Positions 28,801 through 36,269 of a stretch of 64,000 nt of DNA are shown here, one piece after another. The notes under the pieces are model-generated. The model was not told the DNA's origin. It saw only the letters and a program-made list of their open reading frames with translations, and did not search any database. This DNA is from DASQPR01 sp963836785 (lineage in GTDB: Bacteria; Actinomycetota; Actinomycetes; Mycobacteriales; Micromonosporaceae). The DNA is taken from contig CAWIKW010000024.1 of assembly GCA_963836785.1 (NCBI GenBank), forward strand, positions 346,118 through 410,117, read 5' to 3'. Made by a program: the position numbers and the translations under genes. Every line of letters begins with the position of its first letter. Position 1 is the first letter of the stretch.

Positions 28801-30323
28801 CGACCGATCGCGCGGTCGTCGCCGGCGCCGACGACATCGGCGTCAGCATCACCGACGAGGCCGCCGGTTGGCGGATGGTTCGAGAGCTGCCGTTCGAGCC
28901 CGGACGCGGCTACCACGCCGTCCTCGGCCACCTGCCCGCGGCGCAGATGATCAGCGTCAAAGGCGCCCCGGAGGTGGTGCTGCCCCGGTGCGACGCATGG
29001 ACGCGGGACGGGCGGATGCTGCCATTGACGAATCGGGACCGGCGCGAGATCGATGCCGAGGTAGATCGGTTGGCTCAGCAAGGTCTGCGTGTCTTGGCGA
29101 TCGCCGAACGGAGGGCGTCACGGCGCCGGCATCTCGACGAGGATCGGGTGGATCGGCTCGTGCTGCGCGGGCTGCTCGGCCTCGCCGACACAACGCGGCC
29201 GACGGCGGCCGAAGCGGTTCGCCGGTTGCGCAGCGCCGGCGTCAACGTCGTCATGCTGACCGGCGACCACCCGAGCACCGCCGAGGCGATCGGCGCGGAA
29301 CTGGATCTACTCAACGGCGGCGCGGTCGTCACCGGGCCCGAGTTGGACGAGACCGACGACGAGACACTGGACGCACTTGTCTCCAAGGCCGCCGTCTTCG
29401 CACGGGTCACCCCGGCGCACAAGGTGGCCGTGGTCCGGTCGCTACGACGAGCCGGTCGAGTCGTCGCGGTCACGGGTGACGGCGCCAACGACGCGCCCGC
29501 GATCCGCCTGGCCGACGTCGGTATCGCCCTCGGCGACCAAGGCACGGCGGCGGCCCGCCAAGCGGCGGACATGATCGTGGTGGACGGTCAGATCGAGACG
29601 ATCGCGGATGGGGTGATCGCCGGCCGCGCCATGTGGGCGTCGGTCCGTGACGCGGTCGCGCTGCTGCTCGGCGGCAATCTCGGCGAAATCCTGTTCACCG
29701 TCGGCAGCTCCGCGATCTCGGCAACCCCGCCACTCAACGCCCGGCAGCTCCTGTTCGTCAATCTGATGACGGATCTGCTTCCGGCGCTCACGGTGGCATC
29801 CCGTACGCCGCGCGGCCTCAGCGTCGAGTCGCTGGCGCAGGAAGGGCCGGAGTCATCGTTGGGCACCGCCCTCACCGATGAGGTGACGCGGCGCGCGATC
29901 GCCACCGCGCTCGGCACGACCTGCGGTTGGCTGGCCGCCCGCTTCACCGGCACCGCCGGGCGCGCGAGTACCGTCGCCGTCGCGTCCCTGGTTGCGTCGC
30001 AACTCGCGCAGACGGCGATGGCGTCACACGGCGACCCGTACGTGCTCGGCGCCGTCGGCCTGTCGTTCGCCGCACTCGTCGGCACCGTACAGACGCCCGG
30101 CGTCAGCCACTTCTTCGGATCACGGCCACTCGGCCCCGTCGGCTGGAGCACCGTACTCGGCGCAGCCGTCGCGGCCAGCGCTATCGGAGCCGTACCGACC
30201 AAATGGCTGCCGGACGCAACCCGAGGCATCCAGCGCCTGCGCGCCGCGGCTACTCGCGTGGCAAGTGCCGTCACGACGAGTACGGCGGCCACGCGACTCG
30301 CCGAAGCGGGCGCGAAGCCATAG
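25869..30323 (+). CDS. ctpI: Giant CtpI-like P-type cation ATPase with a degenerate N-terminal ATPase module
   Basis: 1484 residues from the coupled GTG at 25869. Residues about 35-100 resemble a heavy-metal-associated fold without the CxxC pair. Residues about 110-650 look like a decayed P-type ATPase: VVIDAPVLITGR replaces DKTGT (Asp323), and GTGVALIAARNDTALAAADC sits where GDGxND is expected. The C-terminal half is complete: LTGES near 768, IPEGLP near 880, CFDKTGTLTEG with the phosphorylated Asp924, MLTGDHPSTAEAI, and VTGDGANDAPAIRLADVGIA near 1200. PEGLP points to a P2-like cation pump. Size and layout resemble mycobacterial CtpI. The transported ion is unknown. Flanked by two related small basic proteins. 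Confidence 0.9.
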   Translation: MTATSDARVTARPKRRPSIGPRQAWARDGLAHIEVRRADMDADRANELESAIEASDGVGWAAYNGVLGRVVVSFDPKRIKLSNLIGLIEQAERQVAEPEPSPGIPDVDPNIANAVALGADLLGAGVGLLGRAVHLPRLPAEFAGLPVALDLLPRLSTGLRGVAGTARTDLGLALLSSGIGAASQTNLASLADAALRAVLMSEASAQRGAWARRATDLHEDAGSSRADSLPAADRPTPLTDGPIERYAQRIGMITLLAAGGLAALPGKRRRAAQALAIGSPRGTRVGREAYAAELGRLLARRGVVVRDSSALRRLDRIHTVVIDAPVLITGRTVIANVVPVLGTAEDAREKAAWLIDGARSAGAHVGGRSPITRGEWALGVASRADVSTANALADAPTGSLRENAPPRGEELALTRNGALVALVRVEAELDPLSTALVSTARRVGRVLIAGGTSDLARRLHAPDTVAGGSKLADSVRDLQGGGTGVALIAARNDTALAAADCGIGIVTAAERRPPWGAHLITEPGLESAWLVLEAASLARQVSGRSARLAVLGSVAGAVLALVDNTPQAARRALTATGGAALANVASGLWSAHALGRRPTPVPEGLVPWHALPIREVLRLLDASTYGLSEEQARKRRSAQAVQKQNGHRGLLAAAVAELDTPLTAPLAAGAGISAASGSTTDAILVMSVVLGNALLSAGQEITAGRAMHRLLSAGALRARLQRGDELVLRSADELVPGDVVSLEAGDAVPADCRLLTTNQLEVDESTLTGESMPVAKDVAPTLAATIADRTCMAYAGTTIAAGTASAVVVAVGSSTEAGRSASMMLEDAPAGGVQARLRTMAAASLPVSAAAAAALLVGGLARGRLADSVNASVALAVAAIPEGLPFVATAAELSASKRLARHNILVRNRRAMEALGRVDVVCFDKTGTLTEGRIRLHAVSDGRSHRPVEEAGTDFRGIVATALRASPVPNGDEVLPHPTDRAVVAGADDIGVSITDEAAGWRMVRELPFEPGRGYHAVLGHLPAAQMISVKGAPEVVLPRCDAWTRDGRMLPLTNRDRREIDAEVDRLAQQGLRVLAIAERRASRRRHLDEDRVDRLVLRGLLGLADTTRPTAAEAVRRLRSAGVNVVMLTGDHPSTAEAIGAELDLLNGGAVVTGPELDETDDETLDALVSKAAVFARVTPAHKVAVVRSLRRAGRVVAVTGDGANDAPAIRLADVGIALGDQGTAAARQAADMIVVDGQIETIADGVIAGRAMWASVRDAVALLLGGNLGEILFTVGSSAISATPPLNARQLLFVNLMTDLLPALTVASRTPRGLSVESLAQEGPESSLGTALTDEVTRRAIATALGTTCGWLAARFTGTAGRASTVAVASLVASQLAQTAMASHGDPYVLGAVGLSFAALVGTVQTPGVSHFFGSRPLGPVGWSTVLGAAVAASAIGAVPTKWLPDATRGIQRLRAAATRVASAVTTSTAATRLAEAGAKP

Positions 30324-30336
30324 AAAGGAGCGTGCC

Positions 30337-30798
30337 ATGACAACAACCAACGCACTGGAATCCACCAACACGCGCGCCGCGCGAGCCCGTACACCGGCCC
30401 GTAAAGCGACGGCCGCACCAAAGGGTCGGAAGCCGACCAATCAGCGCGGGCGTGTGTCCGCGGAGCGCAGCCGTCGCGCGACCGCGCGACCGCGCGAGCA
30501 GCAGGCTGCCACGCCTGCTAACGGCCGCCCGGAGTGGGGATTTCCGGTCGCGCACGCAGCGCTCGCGGCCGAGCGCGCCGTGCAACGCAACAGCACCCAC
30601 ATCGATCTCCCGGTCATCGGCACCGTCCACTTGCCCGCGAAGGACGAGCTGGTGTACATCGGCGGAATCACCGCCCTGGCCGCCGTGGGACTCCTGGAGT
30701 GGCCGGTAGCCCTGTTGCTCGGAATCGGCCACACGCTGAGCACGAACAGACACAACAAGTTGATGCGAGAGTTCGGTGAGGCCCTCTCCGAGGCCTGA
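30337..30798 (+). CDS. Basic/hydrophobic small protein, ATPase operon protein 2
   Basis: 153 residues. A basic Ala/Arg/Thr-rich N-terminus (ARARTPARKATAAPKGRKP) is followed by LPAKDELVYIGGITALAAVG and LLEWPVALLLGIG, then a short polar tail. The C-terminal segment is clearly related to that of the protein at 25408-25872 (ELVYxGG and LEWPVA shared). ATG at 30337 follows AAAGGAG, 13 bases after the ATPase stop, so all three genes form one operon. Function unknown. Confidence 0.78.
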   Translation: MTTTNALESTNTRAARARTPARKATAAPKGRKPTNQRGRVSAERSRRATARPREQQAATPANGRPEWGFPVAHAALAAERAVQRNSTHIDLPVIGTVHLPAKDELVYIGGITALAAVGLLEWPVALLLGIGHTLSTNRHNKLMREFGEALSEA

Positions 30799-31239
30799 AC
30801 TAGTACGGCAGTTTCAGGTTCGTCGGCTGAGGTGCTCGGATTCGATGATCATGCCCTGCGTGTGATGGCTGGTCTGTGCCGCGGGCGATGTGGCGCCGGC
30901 GCCAGCGTGTCCCCGCGCTTTCGTTTGCGCTGTGCCGCCGGTCTGCGCGGCCGTTGATGTCAGAACTCGATGTCAACGGCAAAGGCCGTGGCTGTTCGAA
31001 CGCGGAGACGCCGGGACGGTGAACTCGGTACGCCGACGGACGGAGGCGACGGGAAAGGTCGATATGCCCTGATCTGGGCGAAGAGCTCCGGTCGCGTATG
31101 AAATCCGCTACGTTCGACTGCGAGTAGGGACATATAGCCCAGGCAGCGGAGAGTCAGGCGACTCCGCTTGACCGTGCTGTCACAGCCCTGGTGTGGCAGA
31201 GATGCTCGGCCACCCGGCGCGGCTCGGAAGGTGCAGACG
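30799..31239. other. Intergenic stretch with a possible transposase relic
   Basis: On the minus strand, 30800-30880 reads RWRRRHIARGTDQPSHAGHD then IRAPQPTNLKLPY and stop. This resembles the extreme C-terminus of IS701-type transposases, but no terminal repeats or further homology are seen. The rest contains a palindromic box at 31127-31140 and no recognised gene. Confidence 0.3.
31127..31140 (+). promoter_or_regulatory. Palindromic GGG(N8)CCC box upstream of the DUF3533-like gene
   Basis: GGGACATATAGCCC has matching outer triplets and a central ATAT. It shares GGGAC and CCC ends with the DosR/DevR box (GGGACTWWAGTCCC) but differs in the centre (about 9 of 14). It lies about 100 bases ahead of the ATG at 31240. 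Confidence 0.3.
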
Positions 31240-33309
31240 ATGGCGGAGCAGCCGGCTGATGCGGCAACGTCGGCGGACGGCGAGGCCGACAAACGCGGCG
31301 TGCGACGGAAGGTCGTTGGCGCGCTGGCGACGGTGCTAGTTGGCCAGGCCCTGTTTGCGTTGTGTCTGGTCAGTGCTCTGCAGTTGCTGGTGCCTCGCAA
31401 CGCCCCATTTGGCATGGTCGGCTCGTCGCAGGTCGTCGCGCAGGCTCAAACGAAGGTGTCGCTGGACATCATCGCCTACCCCAACCAGTCGGCCGTGATG
31501 GACGCGATCGACAAGGGCAGGCTGTACGGCGCGTACGTCACCGGCGCGTCCAGCGACACGCTGATCGTCGTGCCGGCGAAGAGCTTCTTCGGCCGCATCG
31601 AGCTCGAGCCAGCGTTCGCGTTGGCCGCGCACGACATCGGCCGGAAGGTCACCGTGCAGACCGCGGTGCCGCTGCCGTCGGGTGACCGGATCGGGGCAGT
31701 GGCGGGTCTTCTTCTGCTGCCGTTACTGATCGGCGGGTACCTGGCCGCCGTGCTGGTTTTCAAGGCGGCCGGCCGGATCGCGGCGGCGCCGTGGCGCACG
31801 CTCATCCTGACCTGCTACGCGATCGTCGGTGCACTGGCGACCGACCTGATCGCCGGACCATGGCTCGGCGCCTACTCCAACAGCCACTTCTGGCCACTGC
31901 TGCCGTGTTTCGCGTTGATCACCACAGCGGTGGTCCTGGCGGCAGCCTCCATCCAAGGGTTGGTCGGACCTGTCGGCACCCTGCTCGTCGCGGTGTTTTT
32001 CATCGTGCTCGGTGGCGTCGGAGCCGGCGGCAGTGGACAGTCGTTGCTGCCCGTCTACTGGCAGAACATCGGCGTCGTCTTCCCGCCGCAGAACGCAGTG
32101 AACCTGATCCGCAACGTCATCTACTTCGGTGGCAACGACATCACCACACCGCTGATCGTCCTGTTCCTGTACGCGATCGCGGGAATCGTGGTCATCGGCT
32201 ACCTCGGCCGGATCCGCCCAGCCCGCAACGCCGCGCACCGCTCAACCGACCAGGCCGCCGCCAGCTCAGCAGAAACGCCGGCGAGCCCGGCGAACCGCCA
32301 ACAGCGATGGGTGCCCATCGTCGCCGCGCTGGGGATCTGCCTAGTCATGGAATGCCTGTTCGCTCTCAACTACACCAGCGCATCCCACTCACCCAAAGCC
32401 ACCAAGATGCCCTTCGGCGTCACCGGATCTTCCCCGATCCTTTCCGAAGCCCAGAAACACTTCTCCCTCAAGGTCACCAGCTACCCCAACGAGGCGGCGG
32501 TCAAGACCGCGATCAACGAGGCCAAGATCTGGGGCGCGCTGATCCCGGCCAGCACGCCCGGCGCACCGAGCACCCTCATCGTCGTGCCGTCCATCAGCGA
32601 CCTGGCGCCACTGGACATCGCCGTGCAATTCGAAAACGCCGCCAAGCAGGTCGGCCAGACCCTCAAGGTTCAGCAGTACGCACCCGTGCCGTTAGCCAAG
32701 AAGGACCCGTTCGGCCTGGTCCAGTCCTTGATGCTCATACCACTGCTCATCGGCGGATACATGAGCGCGACCCTGCTCATGGCAGCCACCGGCAAGGCCG
32801 CCGCCCGCTGGCGGCTCGCCCAGCTCGCCGGGTTCGCCGTCGTCGCCGGCCTGGTCGTCGACCTCGTCGTCGGCCTGTGGCTTGCCGGATACCCCACCAA
32901 CAAGTTCTGGATCGTGTGGCCCATCTGCTCACTGATCATCGCGGCCGTCGCGTTCGTCGCCGCCGTACTCCAAAAACTGATCGGACCCGCAGGCACCCTG
33001 CTCACCGTCATCGTGATCATCCTGTTCGGCAACCCGTCCTCCGGCGGCGCCAACGGCGTGCCCTACCTGCCGACATTCTGGCGCGACATCGGCCCGTACC
33101 TGCCGCCCCGCAACGGCTACATCCTGCTGCACCAGACGATCTACTTCGGCGGAAACGGCACCACCCAGGCGCTGATCGTCCTACTCATCTACCTCGTCGT
33201 CGCCGGCGCCATCCTCGCCGTCCTCGACCTGCGCCGAATCCAGGCAGACGTGGGCGCCGACGCAGCGGAAGCCGCCGCGATGGCCGTCCCCATCGGAGCC
33301 ACACCATAA
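31240..33309 (+). CDS. Tandemly duplicated DUF3533/YhgE-like membrane protein
   Basis: 689 residues made of two homologous halves (about 20-360 and 365-680). Each starts with a membrane helix, then an extracytoplasmic domain (NAPFGMVGSSQVVAQAQ; KMPFGVTGSSPILSEAQ), then five or so helices ending IYFGGN followed by a hydrophobic stretch. The layout resembles the ABC-2-like DUF3533/SNG1/YhgE family. Usual members have one such unit; here two are fused. ATG at 31240 follows GGAAGG at 31226-31231. Probably membrane transport or export related, substrate unknown. Confidence 0.72.
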   Translation: MAEQPADAATSADGEADKRGVRRKVVGALATVLVGQALFALCLVSALQLLVPRNAPFGMVGSSQVVAQAQTKVSLDIIAYPNQSAVMDAIDKGRLYGAYVTGASSDTLIVVPAKSFFGRIELEPAFALAAHDIGRKVTVQTAVPLPSGDRIGAVAGLLLLPLLIGGYLAAVLVFKAAGRIAAAPWRTLILTCYAIVGALATDLIAGPWLGAYSNSHFWPLLPCFALITTAVVLAAASIQGLVGPVGTLLVAVFFIVLGGVGAGGSGQSLLPVYWQNIGVVFPPQNAVNLIRNVIYFGGNDITTPLIVLFLYAIAGIVVIGYLGRIRPARNAAHRSTDQAAASSAETPASPANRQQRWVPIVAALGICLVMECLFALNYTSASHSPKATKMPFGVTGSSPILSEAQKHFSLKVTSYPNEAAVKTAINEAKIWGALIPASTPGAPSTLIVVPSISDLAPLDIAVQFENAAKQVGQTLKVQQYAPVPLAKKDPFGLVQSLMLIPLLIGGYMSATLLMAATGKAAARWRLAQLAGFAVVAGLVVDLVVGLWLAGYPTNKFWIVWPICSLIIAAVAFVAAVLQKLIGPAGTLLTVIVIILFGNPSSGGANGVPYLPTFWRDIGPYLPPRNGYILLHQTIYFGGNGTTQALIVLLIYLVVAGAILAVLDLRRIQADVGADAAEAAAMAVPIGATP

Positions 33310-33348
33310 GCGCCCCAGCCACGCCGGTGCTCCGCTGAGGTCCGCGTC

Positions 33349-34650
33349 GTGAGCATCTCGGCCGGAACCAGCGCGGCACCGCCGGTGACCCAGAAGCGGG
33401 AGTTCTGGGTCCTGATGGGTTACGCGGTGGCCCTGGGGGTCTTCGGCGGGTTCGCCGGCCTCGTGTTCATCGGAGTGATCACTTTCGGGGGCAAGTGGTA
33501 TAGCGACTCCCATCCAGGCTGGTTCGGCGGGCATTGGTGGTGGGTCGCTATCGCCGCCGCGGCCGGTGCCGTCGTCGGGCTCCTGCGCCGTCTGACACAC
33601 CTGCCCCAGGAGGTTCCTGGCCTGTTCGCCGACCTGCAAACCGAGCACGTCAACCCGCGACTCGTGCCGGGGATCGCGGCCGTCTCGACGGTGTCACTGA
33701 TCGGTGGCGCCAGCCTCGGCCCCGAAAAGGCGCTGGGCGCCATGGGCGGCGGGGCCGGCAGCTGGCTCGCACAGCGAAGGGCACTCGCCAAAGAGGACTC
33801 CCAGGTGAACACCCTGGCCGGCTTCGCCGGCGCCTACGGCGGGCTGTTCTCCAGCACAGTGATCGTGGTGTTGTTGATTCTGGAGGTCGCCCGCCCGGGC
33901 GGGCACCGATTCACCAAGGCCCTCGCCGCGGAGATCGTGGCATCGAGCGTCTCGTTCGGCATCTACTTCGCCATCGCCGGCGCCGTGTTCCTGGACCACT
34001 ACCAGATGCCGTCCTACAAGTTCGAGGACTGGCAGCTACTCGCCGGGGTACCCCTGGGCCTGTTCGCGGCCCTGGTGGTAACGCTGCTGGCCGGGTTCAT
34101 GATGGCGGCGGCGCGGTTGTTTAGCCGGCTCAAGGCCCCGGCCATCGCAAAATCAACGCTGGGAGGCGTGGTTTTCGGGGTCGTCGGCGTGGCGCTGCCG
34201 CTGACGATGTTCTCCGGAAGCGATCAGCTCACGACCGTCATCAAAGACGCCGGGACCCTGGGCATAGGACTGCTCGTCGCCATCTTGATCGCCAAGATGC
34301 TCACCTTCGCCGTCAGCCAGGGCAGCGGCTTCGTCGGTGGACCCATTTTCCCCTCGCTGTTCATCGGCGGAACCGCCGGGGTCCTCGTCCATCAGGTCAT
34401 CCCCGGTGTGCCACTCGGGCTGGCGTTCACCTGCCTACTCGCCGCCGTCCCTGGGGCGCTCGCTCCCGCGCCGTTCTCCATGGTGCTGATGGCCGCGTTC
34501 CTGACCCAGATCGGAGCGCTGCAAACCGCGCCGATCCTGATCGCCGTCGTCACCGCGTTCCTCACCATGGAGGCCGTCAAGTACCTCCTGGCCAGCCGCA
34601 AACGGGCTAAGGCAGATTCGGCGAAGCCAGCAGCCCCGGCCTCAGGGTGA
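33349..34650 (+). CDS. ClC-family chloride channel or H+/Cl- exchanger
   Basis: 433 residues with 10-11 hydrophobic helices. GGASLGPEKALGAMGG corresponds to the ion-binding GREGP region, with Glu retained. SQGSGFVGGPIFPSLFIGG matches the GxFxP region. It would move Cl- with or against protons; the exchanger Glu suggests coupling, which fits acid resistance. Starts with GTG at 33349, 40 bases after the DUF3533-like gene, so probably co-transcribed. Confidence 0.87.
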   Translation: MSISAGTSAAPPVTQKREFWVLMGYAVALGVFGGFAGLVFIGVITFGGKWYSDSHPGWFGGHWWWVAIAAAAGAVVGLLRRLTHLPQEVPGLFADLQTEHVNPRLVPGIAAVSTVSLIGGASLGPEKALGAMGGGAGSWLAQRRALAKEDSQVNTLAGFAGAYGGLFSSTVIVVLLILEVARPGGHRFTKALAAEIVASSVSFGIYFAIAGAVFLDHYQMPSYKFEDWQLLAGVPLGLFAALVVTLLAGFMMAAARLFSRLKAPAIAKSTLGGVVFGVVGVALPLTMFSGSDQLTTVIKDAGTLGIGLLVAILIAKMLTFAVSQGSGFVGGPIFPSLFIGGTAGVLVHQVIPGVPLGLAFTCLLAAVPGALAPAPFSMVLMAAFLTQIGALQTAPILIAVVTAFLTMEAVKYLLASRKRAKADSAKPAAPASG

Positions 34651-34841
34651 TCGAGATTCGGCCACATGGCTGACGCCACAAATGACACCTAGAGTGAGCA
34701 TGATCCACGGTGTCGGCGAGAAACCACATTTCCGGACAAAGCCGCCCACGCCTTGTAGGGTCGAATTGATTCAGCCGGCGAACGGGACGCGGTCGGACCA
34801 CGATCGCGAACGTCGCCTCCCTCAGCGAATCGGGAGCGCAG

Positions 34842-36188
34842 ATGAGCGATTCCCAACCGACGCAGGTCGTGATCGTTGGCGGTGGGTTCGCCGGGGTCGC
34901 ATGTGCCAAGCGACTGGGCGTCGACAAGGGCGTGCGCGTGATCGTCTTCGACCGCAACGGCTTCCACCAGTTCCAGCCACTTCTCTATCAGGTCGCCACG
35001 GCCGAGTTGACGCCGAGCGACGTCTCGTTCGACCTCGACGAGATCTTCAGTCACCACCACAACGTGGACGCGCGTACCGAGGAGGTGGCGTCAGTCAATG
35101 CCGCCGACCACTCGGTGACGCTCGCCGACGGAAGCACAGTGACCGGGGACTTTCTCGTCCTGGCCGCCGGCGCGCAGCCGAACTTCTTTCGTACGCCGGG
35201 CGCGAAGGAGTTCGCATTCCCGCTGTACTCCTTGGCGGACGCGAAGGGTGTGCGATCCCGGATCCTCCAGCTGTTCGAGGATGTCGCGCGGAAGCCCGAC
35301 CTGATCCGCGCCGGTGCGCTGAACTTCGTGGTGGTCGGTGCCGGTCCGACCGGCGTCGAGATCGCCGGTGCGATTTCGGAGCTCGTACGTGACGTCATGC
35401 CGCACCGCTATCCGGACATGGACATTGACGCCGCGCGCATCATCGTGGTCGACCTCGGCGATGCGCCGCTCGGCGCGTTCTCCGACGAGGCGCACGCGTA
35501 CGCGGCAAAACAGCTGAACCACCGCGGTGTTGAGCTGATGCTCGGGACTGGCGTGAGTGAGGTGGCGCGCGACCACGTGAAACTGGCCGACGGGACGACG
35601 ATCCAAACCCACTTGGCGATCTGGGGCGGCGGTGAGAAGGCGGCGCCGGTAGTCGAGACCTCCGGCCTCGACGTCGGTCACGGCGGACGAGTGACCGTAC
35701 TCCCGGACCTCAGCGTCGAAGGCTTTCCGCGCGTGTACGCGGTCGGCGACGCGGCGAACATCCCGGATGAGGACGGCAACATTCTCCCGCAGCTCGGCAG
35801 TGTCGCGCAGCAGGCCGGCGACTGGGCCGCCCGCAACATCATGGCCGATCTGAACGACGAGAAGCCGGAGCGGTTCCGCTATCACGACAAGGGCATCATG
35901 GCGATGATCGGCCGCCGTGCCGCAGTCGCCGAGATCGGGCCACATCGGCACGAGCTGAACGGCCGCGTCGCCTTTGCTGCATGGCTCGGCGTGCATGCCG
36001 CGCTCCTCGCGAACATCGGTGCCGAGGTGAAGGCGTTCATGTCGTGGGCCGAGGAATTCTATGTCCGGCCCGGTCATCGCTCCGCGAAGCTGCTCGATCC
36101 GGACACGGTCAACCTGCCACGCATCCGTTGGCACGACTCCACCGCGAAGCAGTCCGGACCTTCGGCGGGCGACACAGCACAACGCTAA
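34842..36188 (+). CDS. ndh: Type II NADH dehydrogenase (NDH-2)
   Basis: 448 residues of the single-subunit NADH:quinone oxidoreductase family. FAD-binding VVIVGGGFAGVACAKRLG at the N-terminus, NADH-binding FVVVGAGPTGVEIAGAISEL near 165, and FPRVYAVGDAANIPDEDG near 300 are seen. The C-terminus has the membrane-binding WLGVHAALLANIG-type helix. It passes electrons from NADH to quinone without pumping protons. It sits ahead of a GMC dehydrogenase and cytochrome bd genes, which suggests a non-pumping or low-oxygen respiratory branch. Confidence 0.9.
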   Translation: MSDSQPTQVVIVGGGFAGVACAKRLGVDKGVRVIVFDRNGFHQFQPLLYQVATAELTPSDVSFDLDEIFSHHHNVDARTEEVASVNAADHSVTLADGSTVTGDFLVLAAGAQPNFFRTPGAKEFAFPLYSLADAKGVRSRILQLFEDVARKPDLIRAGALNFVVVGAGPTGVEIAGAISELVRDVMPHRYPDMDIDAARIIVVDLGDAPLGAFSDEAHAYAAKQLNHRGVELMLGTGVSEVARDHVKLADGTTIQTHLAIWGGGEKAAPVVETSGLDVGHGGRVTVLPDLSVEGFPRVYAVGDAANIPDEDGNILPQLGSVAQQAGDWAARNIMADLNDEKPERFRYHDKGIMAMIGRRAAVAEIGPHRHELNGRVAFAAWLGVHAALLANIGAEVKAFMSWAEEFYVRPGHRSAKLLDPDTVNLPRIRWHDSTAKQSGPSAGDTAQR

Positions 36189-36206
36189 CCGTCATCGGGG
36201 ATTGAG

Positions 36207-36269
36207 ATGGCTGACGACAAGGCCAGCCGCATCATTGTCGGCGACGTGATACCGGAGGGGATGTCATGA
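36207..36269 (+). CDS. 20-residue ORF coupled to the GMC dehydrogenase start
   Basis: ATG at 36207 opens MADDKASRIIVGDVIPEGMS and stops at TGA 36267-36269, overlapping the ATG of the GMC gene. Its codons look normal for this genome. GMC dehydrogenases often have a small partner subunit encoded upstream; this could be the residue of one, a leader peptide, or chance. There is only a weak ribosome site. Confidence 0.3.
   Translation: MADDKASRIIVGDVIPEGMS

Noticed and set aside
31127..31140. A true DosR box
   Set aside because: Only about nine of fourteen consensus bases fit and the centre differs, so it is kept as an unassigned palindrome.
30799..31239. Intact insertion sequence
   Set aside because: Only a transposase-like C-terminal scrap is seen, without terminal inverted repeats or target duplications.
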